Assembly (NCBI GenBank): GCA_933228675.1
Contig: OW121740.1
Location: forward strand, 53,088,174-53,152,173
Reading direction: 5' to 3'
DNA from: Stomorhina lunata
Taxonomy: Eukaryota; Arthropoda; Insecta; Diptera; Rhiniidae
DNA: 64,000 bases
A program made the translations under genes and the position numbers. The first letter of the stretch is position 1, and every line of letters begins with the position of its first letter. The notes under the pieces are model-generated. The model was not told where the DNA came from. It was given only the letters and a program-made list of their open reading frames with translations, and did not search any database. Shown here in pieces: positions 36,727 to 48,700 of the stretch.

Positions 36727-39700
36727 ATGTCACAACACGTGCAAGATCCCGCTGTATTCGAGAGACGTTTACGTCCTATTTATGGTAAGTGCAATCAATA
36801 TCTGATGTTTATTTATTTATTTATTTATTTATGTATATAGGATGCATAGGTACCTATAATATATTTCAACCAAATCAATAGAGTTCATTCTTTGACCCAA
36901 AAAAAGAAGTGCATGTAATAGACAGTGTTCACCTTGGTTTCGAAGTAGTTACGAGGGTGGGTCAATAAGTGTCAACAGCCACTTGACTCTTGTCTAAAAA
37001 ATGTGAACAAACAGCGTCATTTAGTTTATGTTTGACACACCGTTGTTAACACACTACCTCGGATTTTAGGAAGAAAATGCAATCATTACTTGTTGCGAAA
37101 AAGACAAGTTAGGAAGTGCTATAGTCGGTCAAGCCCAACCATGTAGGTATCACACCACTGATGTCAAAATGTTTTGTTTTTACTTTTTATTGCATATATG
37201 CTAAAATTTGCCATTATACAAACATTTTACAACTTTTACATTTTCTTAAAATGAACCCAAGGCAGATATACTGGTATGTGATGGAAACCGATCGTTTTCA
37301 AATCGTTCGATTTCTGATTTTTGAGATAATTTTCGGTTATTTGTCCAAGAAAAATGAAAATTTGGGCTTTAATCCTTTTGACTGATATCGTATCTTTCAT
37401 TTGGTTTAATTTTTTTGGCGGAAATAATGATAATTATCTCAAAAATATATCTGAAACCGATCGATTTAAAAACGATCAATTTCCATCACATACCGGATAA
37501 TGATAATTATAATATACCTTGAATGAACCTATATTTAAAACAAACAACTGAATTTTAATATAATTATGTGCTCTCATTTTAATTACACCAACATCAATTT
37601 AATTTCTTTACAATTAATAATACAACAAAAACAAAATTTATTACATATTTTGCTGTTCGAAACAGGGTTATTTCTCGCTTGATTACCCCTTGGAGTAGTA
37701 TATTCTGTAATGTTGTTTCTTTCCATGCTTAAAACATCGTAAGTGCTAAATCGAAGGATGATGAGTCCAAAGATAAGAGCCACGTTTGTAAAGCTTGCGC
37801 AACTAAGATGTTGAACAGACGCTACAGTTTCGTACTTTACCAAGTACAATTATCTTAGACCTTTAGACCAAATACGTCGGAATGGCCCCAAGATAACTCC
37901 CCCTCATGTCAGCCCTGACCTAGAATCCCACTCGGGTTGTTTACCACATCTTCAACTAGGTTGCTCAGGTTTCCAGGATGTACCACCAGAAGGTGTGAGT
38001 AGGAATTGTTAGCAGAAAATCCAGACAACAACTGCATCCTATTTACAGCCCTATGCTTCACTTTGAGTCAAGGATAACAGAAGAAGAATAATCCGCTTAG
38101 CATACCAGAGGTCCCAAGTTCGATCCCTGACTAGATCCACTTGAAAAATAAACTTAAAAAAAAACGGTTTACCTCATAACTCAGCTAGCCACTGGTTATT
38201 GAGTATTAGGCTATGTAAAACTCCTCTTACTAATGAATTTGGCGTAGGTCCCTTTCAGTGAGTCTTAAAACAAAATCGGATGCAGCTCATTGTCTGAGAT
38301 AATTTCCAATTAGAATGTCGCGGGAATCATTACATTACATCCTTTATTTCTGAAGACGTCCGCACATCCTTTCGGCATTAACTCTACGCGATTAGTTAAA
38401 TTCGATATTAATAATGATTCCTATTCCATTTTTAAGCAGTCGATTAGCTCCTGGTTAAAACTAAACCAACTACTACCTACCCTGTGTTTCAAAAAGGCAA
38501 AGAAGTACTCAATGGGATTAAAGTCTGAAGATTGTGTTGGTCAACCCAAGACTTGGATGACATTATTTGAAAACCATTCATTGACCAACATTGATGACTG
38601 TTTAAGGTCATTATTATGCCAAAACTCCCACTGACGTTGCATTTTCTACTCGGCATGGCTCAGCATATTGTTGGATCAAATAAAGGAATAAAGGTTTCAA
38701 ATAAAGGAATTTTTTAAGAAAATATTAAAGAAATAATAGAAAAACACTGTATGTGTATCTAAGATTTTTCCGTCATTAGGCCTTGTATGTGGATCAATTG
38801 TCTCGATATTTTGGAATTTGATTACAGTTTATACAAATTATGTGTGCAACAAATAAACATAAAATCGTCATTATCTTTAGATTTACGAGCATTTTATATT
38901 TTTTGTCCCAGAAAAAGACAAAAGACTTTGTATATGAGCTATCATCAAATATTTATTAACCGATTTAAATGTATGTGCCAAATTTCATCAAATTATCTTA
39001 AAAATTGTGAACTGTACTTTGATTACAAGATTTGGTTGTCCAGCCAGCCGACCGGACGGATGGAATTAACAACGTTAATTCGACTCAGGAAGTGATTCTA
39101 GGTCTGTCTAAGAACAATATTTCTATGCATTACTTTTATCTGCACAAACTTATAAAACCCCTTACCCCTATGGAGATGAAGGGTATAAAGACAAGGCTTG
39201 ATAAATTTTATGGGGATTGTTCCATCCAATTCAATGCCAAAAATGTGACCGGTATTTCGATGTGGCCGCACAAGCATGGAAGTCTACTACTACTACAACC
39301 ATTCGCTGCATTGTTTTAAACGAGTGAGAGTGATTGTGGTTACTATAGGCATCTCCAATGACTGTGGTTTTAATTTTGAATTATCATATGGTTGTGAAAA
39401 AGTTTTTCTTTAGATGGCTACCGCATTTACTTACAATCAACCAAAAAATTAAGCCGTATTAAACATTCGCGGGTATGCTAGGTGAAACGTAGACCCATCA
39501 CAACACATCGGATGCCAAGAAGTCCGTTTCTCGGGTTAAATCAGCGACAAAGTTTATGATGGAATTTTCTACCATAAAGAAGAAAATGGTTATTGATTGA
39601 TATAAATAATTTTGCTAAGGATAAGCGGATGTTATATAGGGTATGCAGAATCAGAGATTTAAGATTCTATGTATAAGATTTTACGATTAACACCAAGATA

Positions 39701-42700
39701 ACCAACATTGTAAACTAAACGATAAAGAGTCTAAAATCTTAACAATCTAATTTTTCCTCTATCATCATCTTCTAATCTTAATTATTTTCTATTGCTTTCC
39801 TTTCTTTGTCTCTCAAGTAATAATGTATTATAATTCTCTGGGTTTTGTCTTCTTCCTGGCCTCAAATCTCTCAAAGATATGATTCAGTAGTTCAGTATTT
39901 ACCTTTACCTTAGCGTCCAGTTACACGTACATAACAGCCAGCTGGTATGTTTCTCAAATACGGGAAAGCTATGAACTCAATTTCACAGCACTCTGTGTAA
40001 TCTGTTTGTCTGTTGACATCTTATCGTTTGACCACAATAGTCAAATAAATAAAATATAAGATATGTTTTAGCAGATGTGAAATTAAAAGTGGGAGAGATT
40101 GTGGATACCACAGGCATTGCATATTGGCTCAGTTGTTTCAATTTTGAATGATTACTTCGGTATATGAAAGCTTTTCGCTGGTTATCTGCTCACAATCAAT
40201 TACATACGCAACCAGTTGACTATTTCGCTTGAATTTTTAGCTTTCTTCAGCAGCAATACGGACGATTTTTTTTCACCGTTTCATCATCATGAATCAGCGT
40301 CAAAGAATGCAAAGGTGGAATTGGGAAAAATAACCTCATTTGGCCAAGAGAAAAATTTTGTTCACCTAGAAAGTTCAAGAGTTAACACATCTACATTTCA
40401 AAATTCCCAAGATTTAAAAATAAAATAAATATTATAAGACGGTAAACTCTATACAAATATTTATATTTTAAAAATTTTTAAATTTTCCATCACATTTAAA
40501 TTTCAATATTATAATAAATGAAGAAAAATATAATATATAAGACCAAGCCAGATCATACCAAATTAGACATAACAAAAACTGTAAAAATTGCTAAAGGTTT
40601 GTATGATCAACATAAAATGTCGCTAAACTAGACTTTAAGACTCATTGTTTGTGAACCGCCGTGGTATAGCAGGTTAGTCATCCGCCTTGCATACCAGAGG
40701 TCCCAAGATAGATCCCCGGCCAGACCCACTTGAAAACATAGATTAAAAAAAGCCTCGGTTCACCTCATAACTCAGCTAGTCAATGGTTATTGAGTATTAG
40801 GCAATGTAAATTCTCTAGCTAATGCATTTGCCGTTCGGAGCCGGAGTTAAAACGTAGATCCCTTTCAATGAGTCAATGAAAAGATTATGATATTAAAAAT
40901 AAAAACAACAGACAAATTCCGATTTATTTACATATCGCTGGCTTAACAGGTGAGGCAAAAAACATTCAAACTTTTTTGACTTCTGCAAATAATTTTTTTT
41001 TGTGTTCGGCTTCCAAAAATCCACGGAGATATAATATTTTTTGCACTAAGAACTTTTTCTTATGCACAGTTTGTATCTTTTTATGTCTTTTTCTTAGAAC
41101 GTTTCATCTTGTAAATTTCTTGAATTATTCATATTTTTATAGTTCTAAACATAATTGCCCTTCGCTTTTCCAAAATATATACGAATTATATTTTTTTCTA
41201 AAATCAATTGAAATTGAGAATTTTCAATTGAAATTGAGAAATATTCAATTGGAATTGAGAATTTTCAATTGAAATTGAGAAATTTTCAATTGAAATTGAG
41301 ACTTTTCAATTGAAATTGAGAAATATTCAATTGAAATTGAGAATTTTCAGTTGAAAATGAGAAATTTTCAATTTAAATTGAGAAATTTTCAATTGAAATT
41401 GAGAATTTTTCAATTGAAAATGAGAATTTGTAAATTGAAATTGAGAAAATCCCAATTGGAAATGAAAAATTTTCAATTGAAATTGAGAATTTGTAAATTT
41501 AAATTGAGAATTTTTCAATTGAAATTGAGAAAAGCCCAATTGAAAATGAGGTTGGTTTTTTTACTTGAAATTGAGAAATTTTCAATTGGAATTGAGAAAT
41601 TTTCAAATGAAAATGAGAAATTTTCAATTGAAAATGAGAAATTTTCAATTTAAAATGAGAAATTTTCAATTGAAATTGAGAATTTTAGAATTGAAATTGA
41701 GAAAACCTAAATTGAAAATGAGGTTGAAATTCCACTTGGGGTGTTCTCAATTTCAATTGAAAAATTCTCAATTTAAATTTAAAATTTCTCAATTTCAATT
41801 AAAAATTTCTCAATTTCAATTGAAAATTTCTCATTTTCAATTGAAAAATTCTCATTTTCAATTGAAAACTTCTCAATTTCAATTAAAAAATTCAACCTCA
41901 TTTTCAATTGTGCTTTTCTCAATTTCAATTGAAGGATTCTCAATTTCAATTTAAAAATTCTCAGTTTCAATTGAAAACTTCTCATTTTCAATTGGGCTTT
42001 TCTCAATTTCAATTCAAAAATTCCCAATTTCAATTGAAAATTTCTCAATTTGAACTGAATGTTTCTCATTTCCAATTAGGGTTTTCTCAATTTTAATTGA
42101 AAATTTCTCATTTTTAATTGAAAATTCTCAATTTCAATTGAAAATTTCTCAATTTCAAATAAAAATTCTCAATTTCAATTGAAAATTTCTCATATTCAAT
42201 TGAAAATTCTCAATTTCAATTGAAAATTTCTCAATTTCAATTGAATATTCTCAATTTCAACTGAATATTTCTCAATTTCAATTGAAAATGGTGTAGAAAG
42301 TTCAAGGGCTAACACATCTACATTTCAAAAATCCCAAGATTTAAAAATAAAATAAATATTATAAGACGGTAAACTCTACAAATATTTATATTTTAAAAAT
42401 TTTTAAATTTTCCATCACATTTAAATTTCAATATTACAATAAATGAAGAAAAATATAATATATAAGACCAAGCCTGATCATACCAAATTAGACATAACAA
42501 AAACTGTAAAAATTGCTAAAGGTTAGTATGATCAACATAAAATGTCGCTAAACTAGACTTTAAGACTCATTGTTTGTGAACCGCCGTGGTATAGCAGGTT
42601 AGTCATCCGCCTTGCATACCAGAGGTCCCAAGATCGATCCCCGGCCATACCCACTTGAAAACATAGATTAAAAAAGCCTCGGTTCACCTCATAACTCAGC

Positions 42701-45700
42701 TAGTCAATGGTTATTGAGTATTAGGCAATGTAAATTCTCTAGCTAATGCATTTGCCGTTGGGAACCGGAGTTAAAACGTAGATCCCTTTCAATGAGTCAA
42801 TGAAAAGATTATGATATTAAAAATAAAAACAACAGACAAATTCCGATTTATTTACATATCGCTGGCTTAACAGGTGAGGAAAAAAACATTCAAACTTTTT
42901 TGACTTCTGCAAATAATTTTTTTTTGTGTTCGGCTTCCAAAAATCCACGGAGATATAATATTTTTTGCACTAAGAACTTTTTCTTATGCACAGTTTGTAT
43001 CTTTTTATGTCTTTTTCTTAGAACGTTTCATCTTGTAAATTTCTTGAATTATTCATATTTTTATAGTTCTAAACATAATTGCCCTTCGCTTTTCCAAAAT
43101 ATATACGAATTATATTTTTTTCTAAAATCAAAGATTAATTTCATTATCAAAGTTACTACATCTATGATTCCATCTTCATGCTCAATTGCTCAATCGTTTA
43201 AGAATTTCATAAGGATCGTTATTCTTTTTAGTTTTTTTGTGGAAGTTACAAACCAAATAACAATCTTAACATACCACACATTCTTCTAGTTGGTGGGTAT
43301 AGAAATAGGCCTGCTTAGTAGTTTTTTCTTTCACTATTTATACCCTTTACCACCATAGGTAGAAAGGCACAAACTTATGCTAATGTATGTAACGCATAGA
43401 AATATTTGTCGACCCACCTTTTAGTATACAATAGACTTAGAATCTCTTTCTGAATCGTTTTAGCGATGTCAGTCCTTCCGTCCGACTGGACTGCTGGCTG
43501 GACCCCCATATAAACCATGTAATCAAAGTACAAGTCGCAATTCTAAAGATAATTTAATGAAATTTGACACAGATCATTTATTTTTTGTGGGACTATGACT
43601 GTTGAAATTCGTCAAAATCGGTCCATTAGGAATCCAGAGATAGCCTGGAAGTAGTGGAAAATCTGGTCCGCGAAATAAAAAATTGGCAAAAAACCATACA
43701 ACTTAATTTTATTCGAAACCCTACCACTTCCATTAGAGATATGGCCAGAAAAACCGGTGCTTCAAAATTTTTCGTTGAAAGAACAAAATTGTATAACATA
43801 AAGTTTTGCAAAGTCCAAAAAGTGTCTGATCGATCCGAATTGCAATATTTAACAAAATTTCAATATGTCGTAATAGATGACGAGACTTACTGCAAAGCAG
43901 ACTTTAATCAGTTACCTGTTGAGGAATTTTATACAGCATTCAGTGTCAGTATAGTAAATTTCCTAAGCAATCGCAGAACCAAAGAAATAGCCGTTAAAGG
44001 TACTATAAATTCAAACACTTATATTGACAAATGTTTGGAAGGCCCGGTAAGGAAATAATTCAACAGTACAACAGGCCTGTACTATTTTGGTCAGATCAAG
44101 GCACCAGCCACTAGAATAGTATACTGCAAATAATATTAATTATGTTCCTAAAGACTGTAACCCCTAACTGCTCACAGCTTTGTCCAATTGAAAAATATTG
44201 GGCATTTATGAAAAGGTCCTTTAAAAATACTAAAAGGGTGTGCAAAAACGAAAGAGAGTTTCAAAATATGTGCCGAAAATCGTATGTAGCATACGATGTA
44301 GCATACGATGTAAATGAAAGAAGTATACAAAACTTAATGAAAAGTGTTAAACGAAAAATGAGAGTATTTTATGGATATAGGCGATAATTTCTTAATATGT
44401 ATATTTTAATAATTGGAAGATACCATTAATTAATAAAAGCTTTAAGTATGAAACACAATTGGAACGAACGACCAATTTTTCGGAACGAATATTCGTCGTT
44501 AGAAATAGAACATATGGGTTTATATGAGTCTGCTTACAATTGATGCGTATGACGAAATTCGTCGTGCGTATCGAACAGTGCGATAGGTTTATTTCTATTT
44601 CATACGCAGACGAACGACGACAAAACTGGTTTAGAGTGGCTGTATTTCTATTTCTGTTGTAAAATATTAGAAATTATTTGTGTTCTTATTAAATATGGTC
44701 ACCTTATAAAATGTAAACAAAAATATTTATTTCAAATAAAATTATTTTAATATAATAATCTTGTCAATTAGTAAAAAGAAACAAATTAAAAAAAAATGCA
44801 AATTTTGTGAGAGCGCGATTTTTCCGTGTAAGTAATTTGTGCAAATAAAAAAGCAAGAAAAATGGCGTCAACAACGTTTATTCGTCGCAAATGTGTTCAA
44901 TGGACGAATTTACAATACAAATTTTTAAAACCGAATTCGTCGTGCTGGACGAAATTAGTCATTCGTCCCAATTGTGTTTCTACCTTTAATTTTCTAAAAT
45001 TAAACTAAGCGTTTTAATTTTATTGTCCAAAATCTAAGTACTAATTTCAACCGAGACAGTCTTTAAATAAGTCTTTAGAAAATGTTTGTATTATGACAAA
45101 ATTTAGGAAATATTTGTCTTTATATACGAAAAAAAAACACCTTTGATCTTAGTGGTGAAGGGTATCGTATGGTCGGGTTTGACCGACTATAGCTCTTACT
45201 TGTTTTTATATATACTATTTATAGTCGCAATCGTAAAATAATTAGAAAAATTTATATATATATATATGTTATATATGTACTATGTACCTTTAAATATACA
45301 TACATGTATGTACTTATATACATGAAATGCCACTCAGATGAAAAACCATAAGTCCGCCGATGCTATTAATTATGTATTTTATGTATCGCACTGATATATT
45401 TGTGACATGTGTATAATTTCATGTGTTTTTTTAACATAAAATGCCCAGAAATGTTTGTTTTCGGCTAAAATTTGTTATTCATTACCAGACCTAGGATTAC
45501 CATGCACTAAAATATGGAAATTATTCACAAAAACATACACTATAAACTAAAAAATCCAAAATGCTGACAAGTCTCAGGGGTAAACAAGTACTCATAGGAA
45601 TGTATTATAGTCGATTAAGGCAGAACATACGATACCTTCCACTACTGAATATGACATTTTTGACAAATTCGCTATAAAAAACAGGATATTTTTAATAAAT

Positions 45701-48700
45701 TTTTATAGAAATTAAAAATAATATAAAAATAGGAACTTTTTGAAAAATTCCCTATACTAGATTTTTGGAAAATTTTTGGAAAAATTTCTTATAAAATAGG
45801 AAATTTTTGGAAAATCTTCAGGGAATCTTCAGAATATCCAGGCGGGTGACACTGTGAAGTCTTATTTTTGATCTGCGGGCGGAGAGGCGCGGCAAAATCC
45901 AATTTTTATATTGCACCACCAATGGCATCTATCTATATCTGTTTGCTTAGGTACAGCAACGCGGACCGGGTTAGCTAGTATTCTATAAAATAGGAAATTT
46001 TTGGAAAATTCGCGATAAAAATAGACAATTTTTTAAAAATTCCCTATAAAAAATAGATTTTTTTTTAAATTTCCCATAAAAATATGAAATTTTTAAAAAT
46101 TCCCTGTAAAAATAGTAGTTTTATTAAATTTGCTATAAAAATGAGAAATTTATTATACGAAATTATACTAAAATGAAAAACGTCGCCCTGCTCATTACAT
46201 TGTTTTTAAATTCACTTAATTCACGACACAAATTTGTAATTCATAGCTAATTGTAAACCACTGCCCGTTACATTAATCATTCGAAATTATGCATATTAAC
46301 GTATGAAATATTTTAAAACAAAATGAAAATACATAAATGCAAATAATTCGTATATTAACGTACATATTTCTCTATTTGATTACATATAAATATTTTTTGC
46401 TTTATTGCAGACAATTTGGAGCTTGGCAACAATCGGAAAGCATTGCAAGAGTCCGAAAAAGTTTTGAAAAAACATCCACATCTATTGTGTGCCAAAGCAC
46501 TTAAAGGTCTGGCGCTATTACGTCTGGGACGTTACGAAGAAAGTCATGGTTTTCTGCAAGCAGTTGCCGATGAAAAGCCAGTGGATGATGCTACACTACA
46601 AGTGCTATCATTCTGCTACAAAGAACTAGAGCAATGTACGTGGGTAATTAATCAAAAAATACTAAAACAAATATTCTATAGAATTAAGTTAAACGACAAA
46701 AAGAAACTGCATGCATTCACCCGAGTGCATTTAAACTTTTAAGAGAACTAGACAAATTAATGTAATATAAATTAAATTCATTAAAATTAATCAAAGCAGC
46801 TGTCGTCATTTGTAGACGTCCACACTAAATCGTAATAATTCATTTTAAAATGAAAAGAGTTAGTAAAGACATTTTAAAATAAAATATTAGAAATTTAACG
46901 GTATTATTCCTGATGCGAGGGTTACTCTTTAAGTATCTAAAGCTGGCAAAACAAATATCAAAAGCTAAAATCTGACAACACCATTTGTTTGCCAGAAGTA
47001 TTTGGAACATGACAAAGTTCTTTACCACACATCTCGTCAAACAATTAAATTTTTGAACATTAAATTAATGACTCAAACTCTGTCCAGTTCTGACTTGGCA
47101 GAACATTAATAAAATATTGATTCTAAATTATGTTTGGAACAGTTCTATTGTATTTAAGCGGAATCTTTGGGTCAATATATAACAATATATGAAACGTGGC
47201 ACCATCATTTTACTTCAATCGACTATCAGCTGAGTGGACTGTGAGTGATTAACCGGCTTCAAAGCGTTGAAAGAATCAAAAGCATGTTATGATATTGAAA
47301 GAATATCTTAAAAAGAGTAACCTTTTACAGCGACATAGCGTTATTAGATCGTTAAGTTAGGTTAGTTTATAAAGGTAGTGTCAAGCAACACCTTCATTCG
47401 GAGACCCCAGGGGTCCATTGTGATCCTTTACTAAATAGAAGAAAAGAGAAGATTGAAGATAGAGGAAGAGAAAAGAAGAGTATAGAGGGAGAAAAAGCCT
47501 ACAATATCATGCAATTTGCACTGTTGCAGATCCTAAAGTTCAGCGAAGAATCTGCTACCTAGATGTCTGAGCCTGTGATTTTGGAAGCTTAAATAGTGAC
47601 AGAGAATGTATTCTACCGATTCGGACGAATCCTCAATGCTACCATCCCAACTATTTAACATCGAATTTAAGGCACAATATCCCGTTAAGAACCCTATACA
47701 TCTTCTTAAGCTTGACCTATTCAGACCTAGTAGAATTTTGGTTCCATTAATGTCAGGCTTAGGCCATAGAGCTCTTGATGTAACCATGTTTCCCCATGTC
47801 TTTGTGCCCAGATAAAAATGACGAAATAGGTGGAGCAATATCTGTCACTCTTTGACTCAAGTCTTGGCTCAAGCCTTGTTTAGTGACTTTGTCCGCAACT
47901 TCGTTGCCATACTCTCCATATCTGGATGGTAACTACTTTTTAGTGTACTCAGGTCTCAACAGAAGCAAAGACTATAATATTAAGAAATTTTCAAAACTTA
48001 TTTTTTTAACTTTTAAAAACTTTTGAACATTTATGAATTTATGAATTTACTGCAAATTCTTAAAATTTTCTATTATTTAAAAAATCCGCGAAAAACATCT
48101 AAGAAAATGCTGTAGGGTAAAGCCCAACTATTTGAACTTTCATACATTGATTTGCCAAGTTAAATAAAAACGAGAGTATACCGCTTTTACTCTAATTTGG
48201 AAACAACTAATAGAAACGATTATCCAATAAGAGAAAGCTAAGGCACACACACGTGCTGTATGTTTGTTTGTGCCTTTATGTGCATTTCATTGTTTTTTAT
48301 CCCCTTTAATTTCACTTTTGGCAGAAAAAAATGTATGGAGTGCAATATCTTTATATAATAGAGTCTTTGAGGGAAGGGTCGTTAGAAAGAAAGATAGCGC
48401 CGATGTAGAGGTGGTTGCCAAAACTATTTTGAGTATATTTTGAGACTTAAAAAATGGTAAAACGTATTATAAAAATGTTGTCGAAAAATTGTATAAGTTC
48501 TCGTTCGTTCGTTTAACAATAAAATTAAATTTTTATCAAAAACTTTGTAAAACTACCATTTAAAGAACTGCAATGTGATAATTTTATTTGTAAGTTTTCT
48601 AAACATAATCTTCATTCAAGCAATTATTGAAAGATACGTCATTTTTCTAAAATTTAATTTTAAAGATTGTTTATTTATAAGAAATAAGGAAAATATAAAA

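Larger units (their letters stand above)
43336..45201 (-). repeat. DINE-like repeat split by transposon insertions
   Basis: The left piece (43336-43625) runs from TTATACCCTTTACCACCATA through GTCCGACTGG to TTCGTCAAAATCGGTCCAT. The right piece (45062-45201) resumes at AGAAAATGTTTGTATTATGA and ends GGTATCGTATGGTCGGG..GACTATAGCTCTTACTTG. About 300 bases of the repeat are lost. Between them lie a Tc1-like remnant and a MITE. Confidence 0.6.

Noticed and set aside
41327..42096. Long reading frames of [12 protein letters not shown] repeats on both strands
   Set aside because: They arise because the tandem unit is mostly 21 bp (divisible by three) and lacks stops. Both strands are equally open, no start context is present and the peptides mirror the DNA repeat.
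41206..42292. CRISPR-like regular repeats
   Set aside because: There are no unique spacers between units, the units are diverged and contiguous, the array inverts in the middle, and the genome is eukaryotic.
40369..43131. LTR retrotransposon with 840-bp LTRs
   Set aside because: The repeats lack TG..CA ends, no primer-binding site or polypurine tract was seen, and the interior is only tandem repeats.
40976..43289. Duplicated frame [13 protein letters not shown]... (40976-41272 and 42900-43289) as a conserved protein
   Set aside because: The identity reflects duplication of the whole ~840-bp segment. The frame runs into different sequence at each copy's end and has no recognisable domain.
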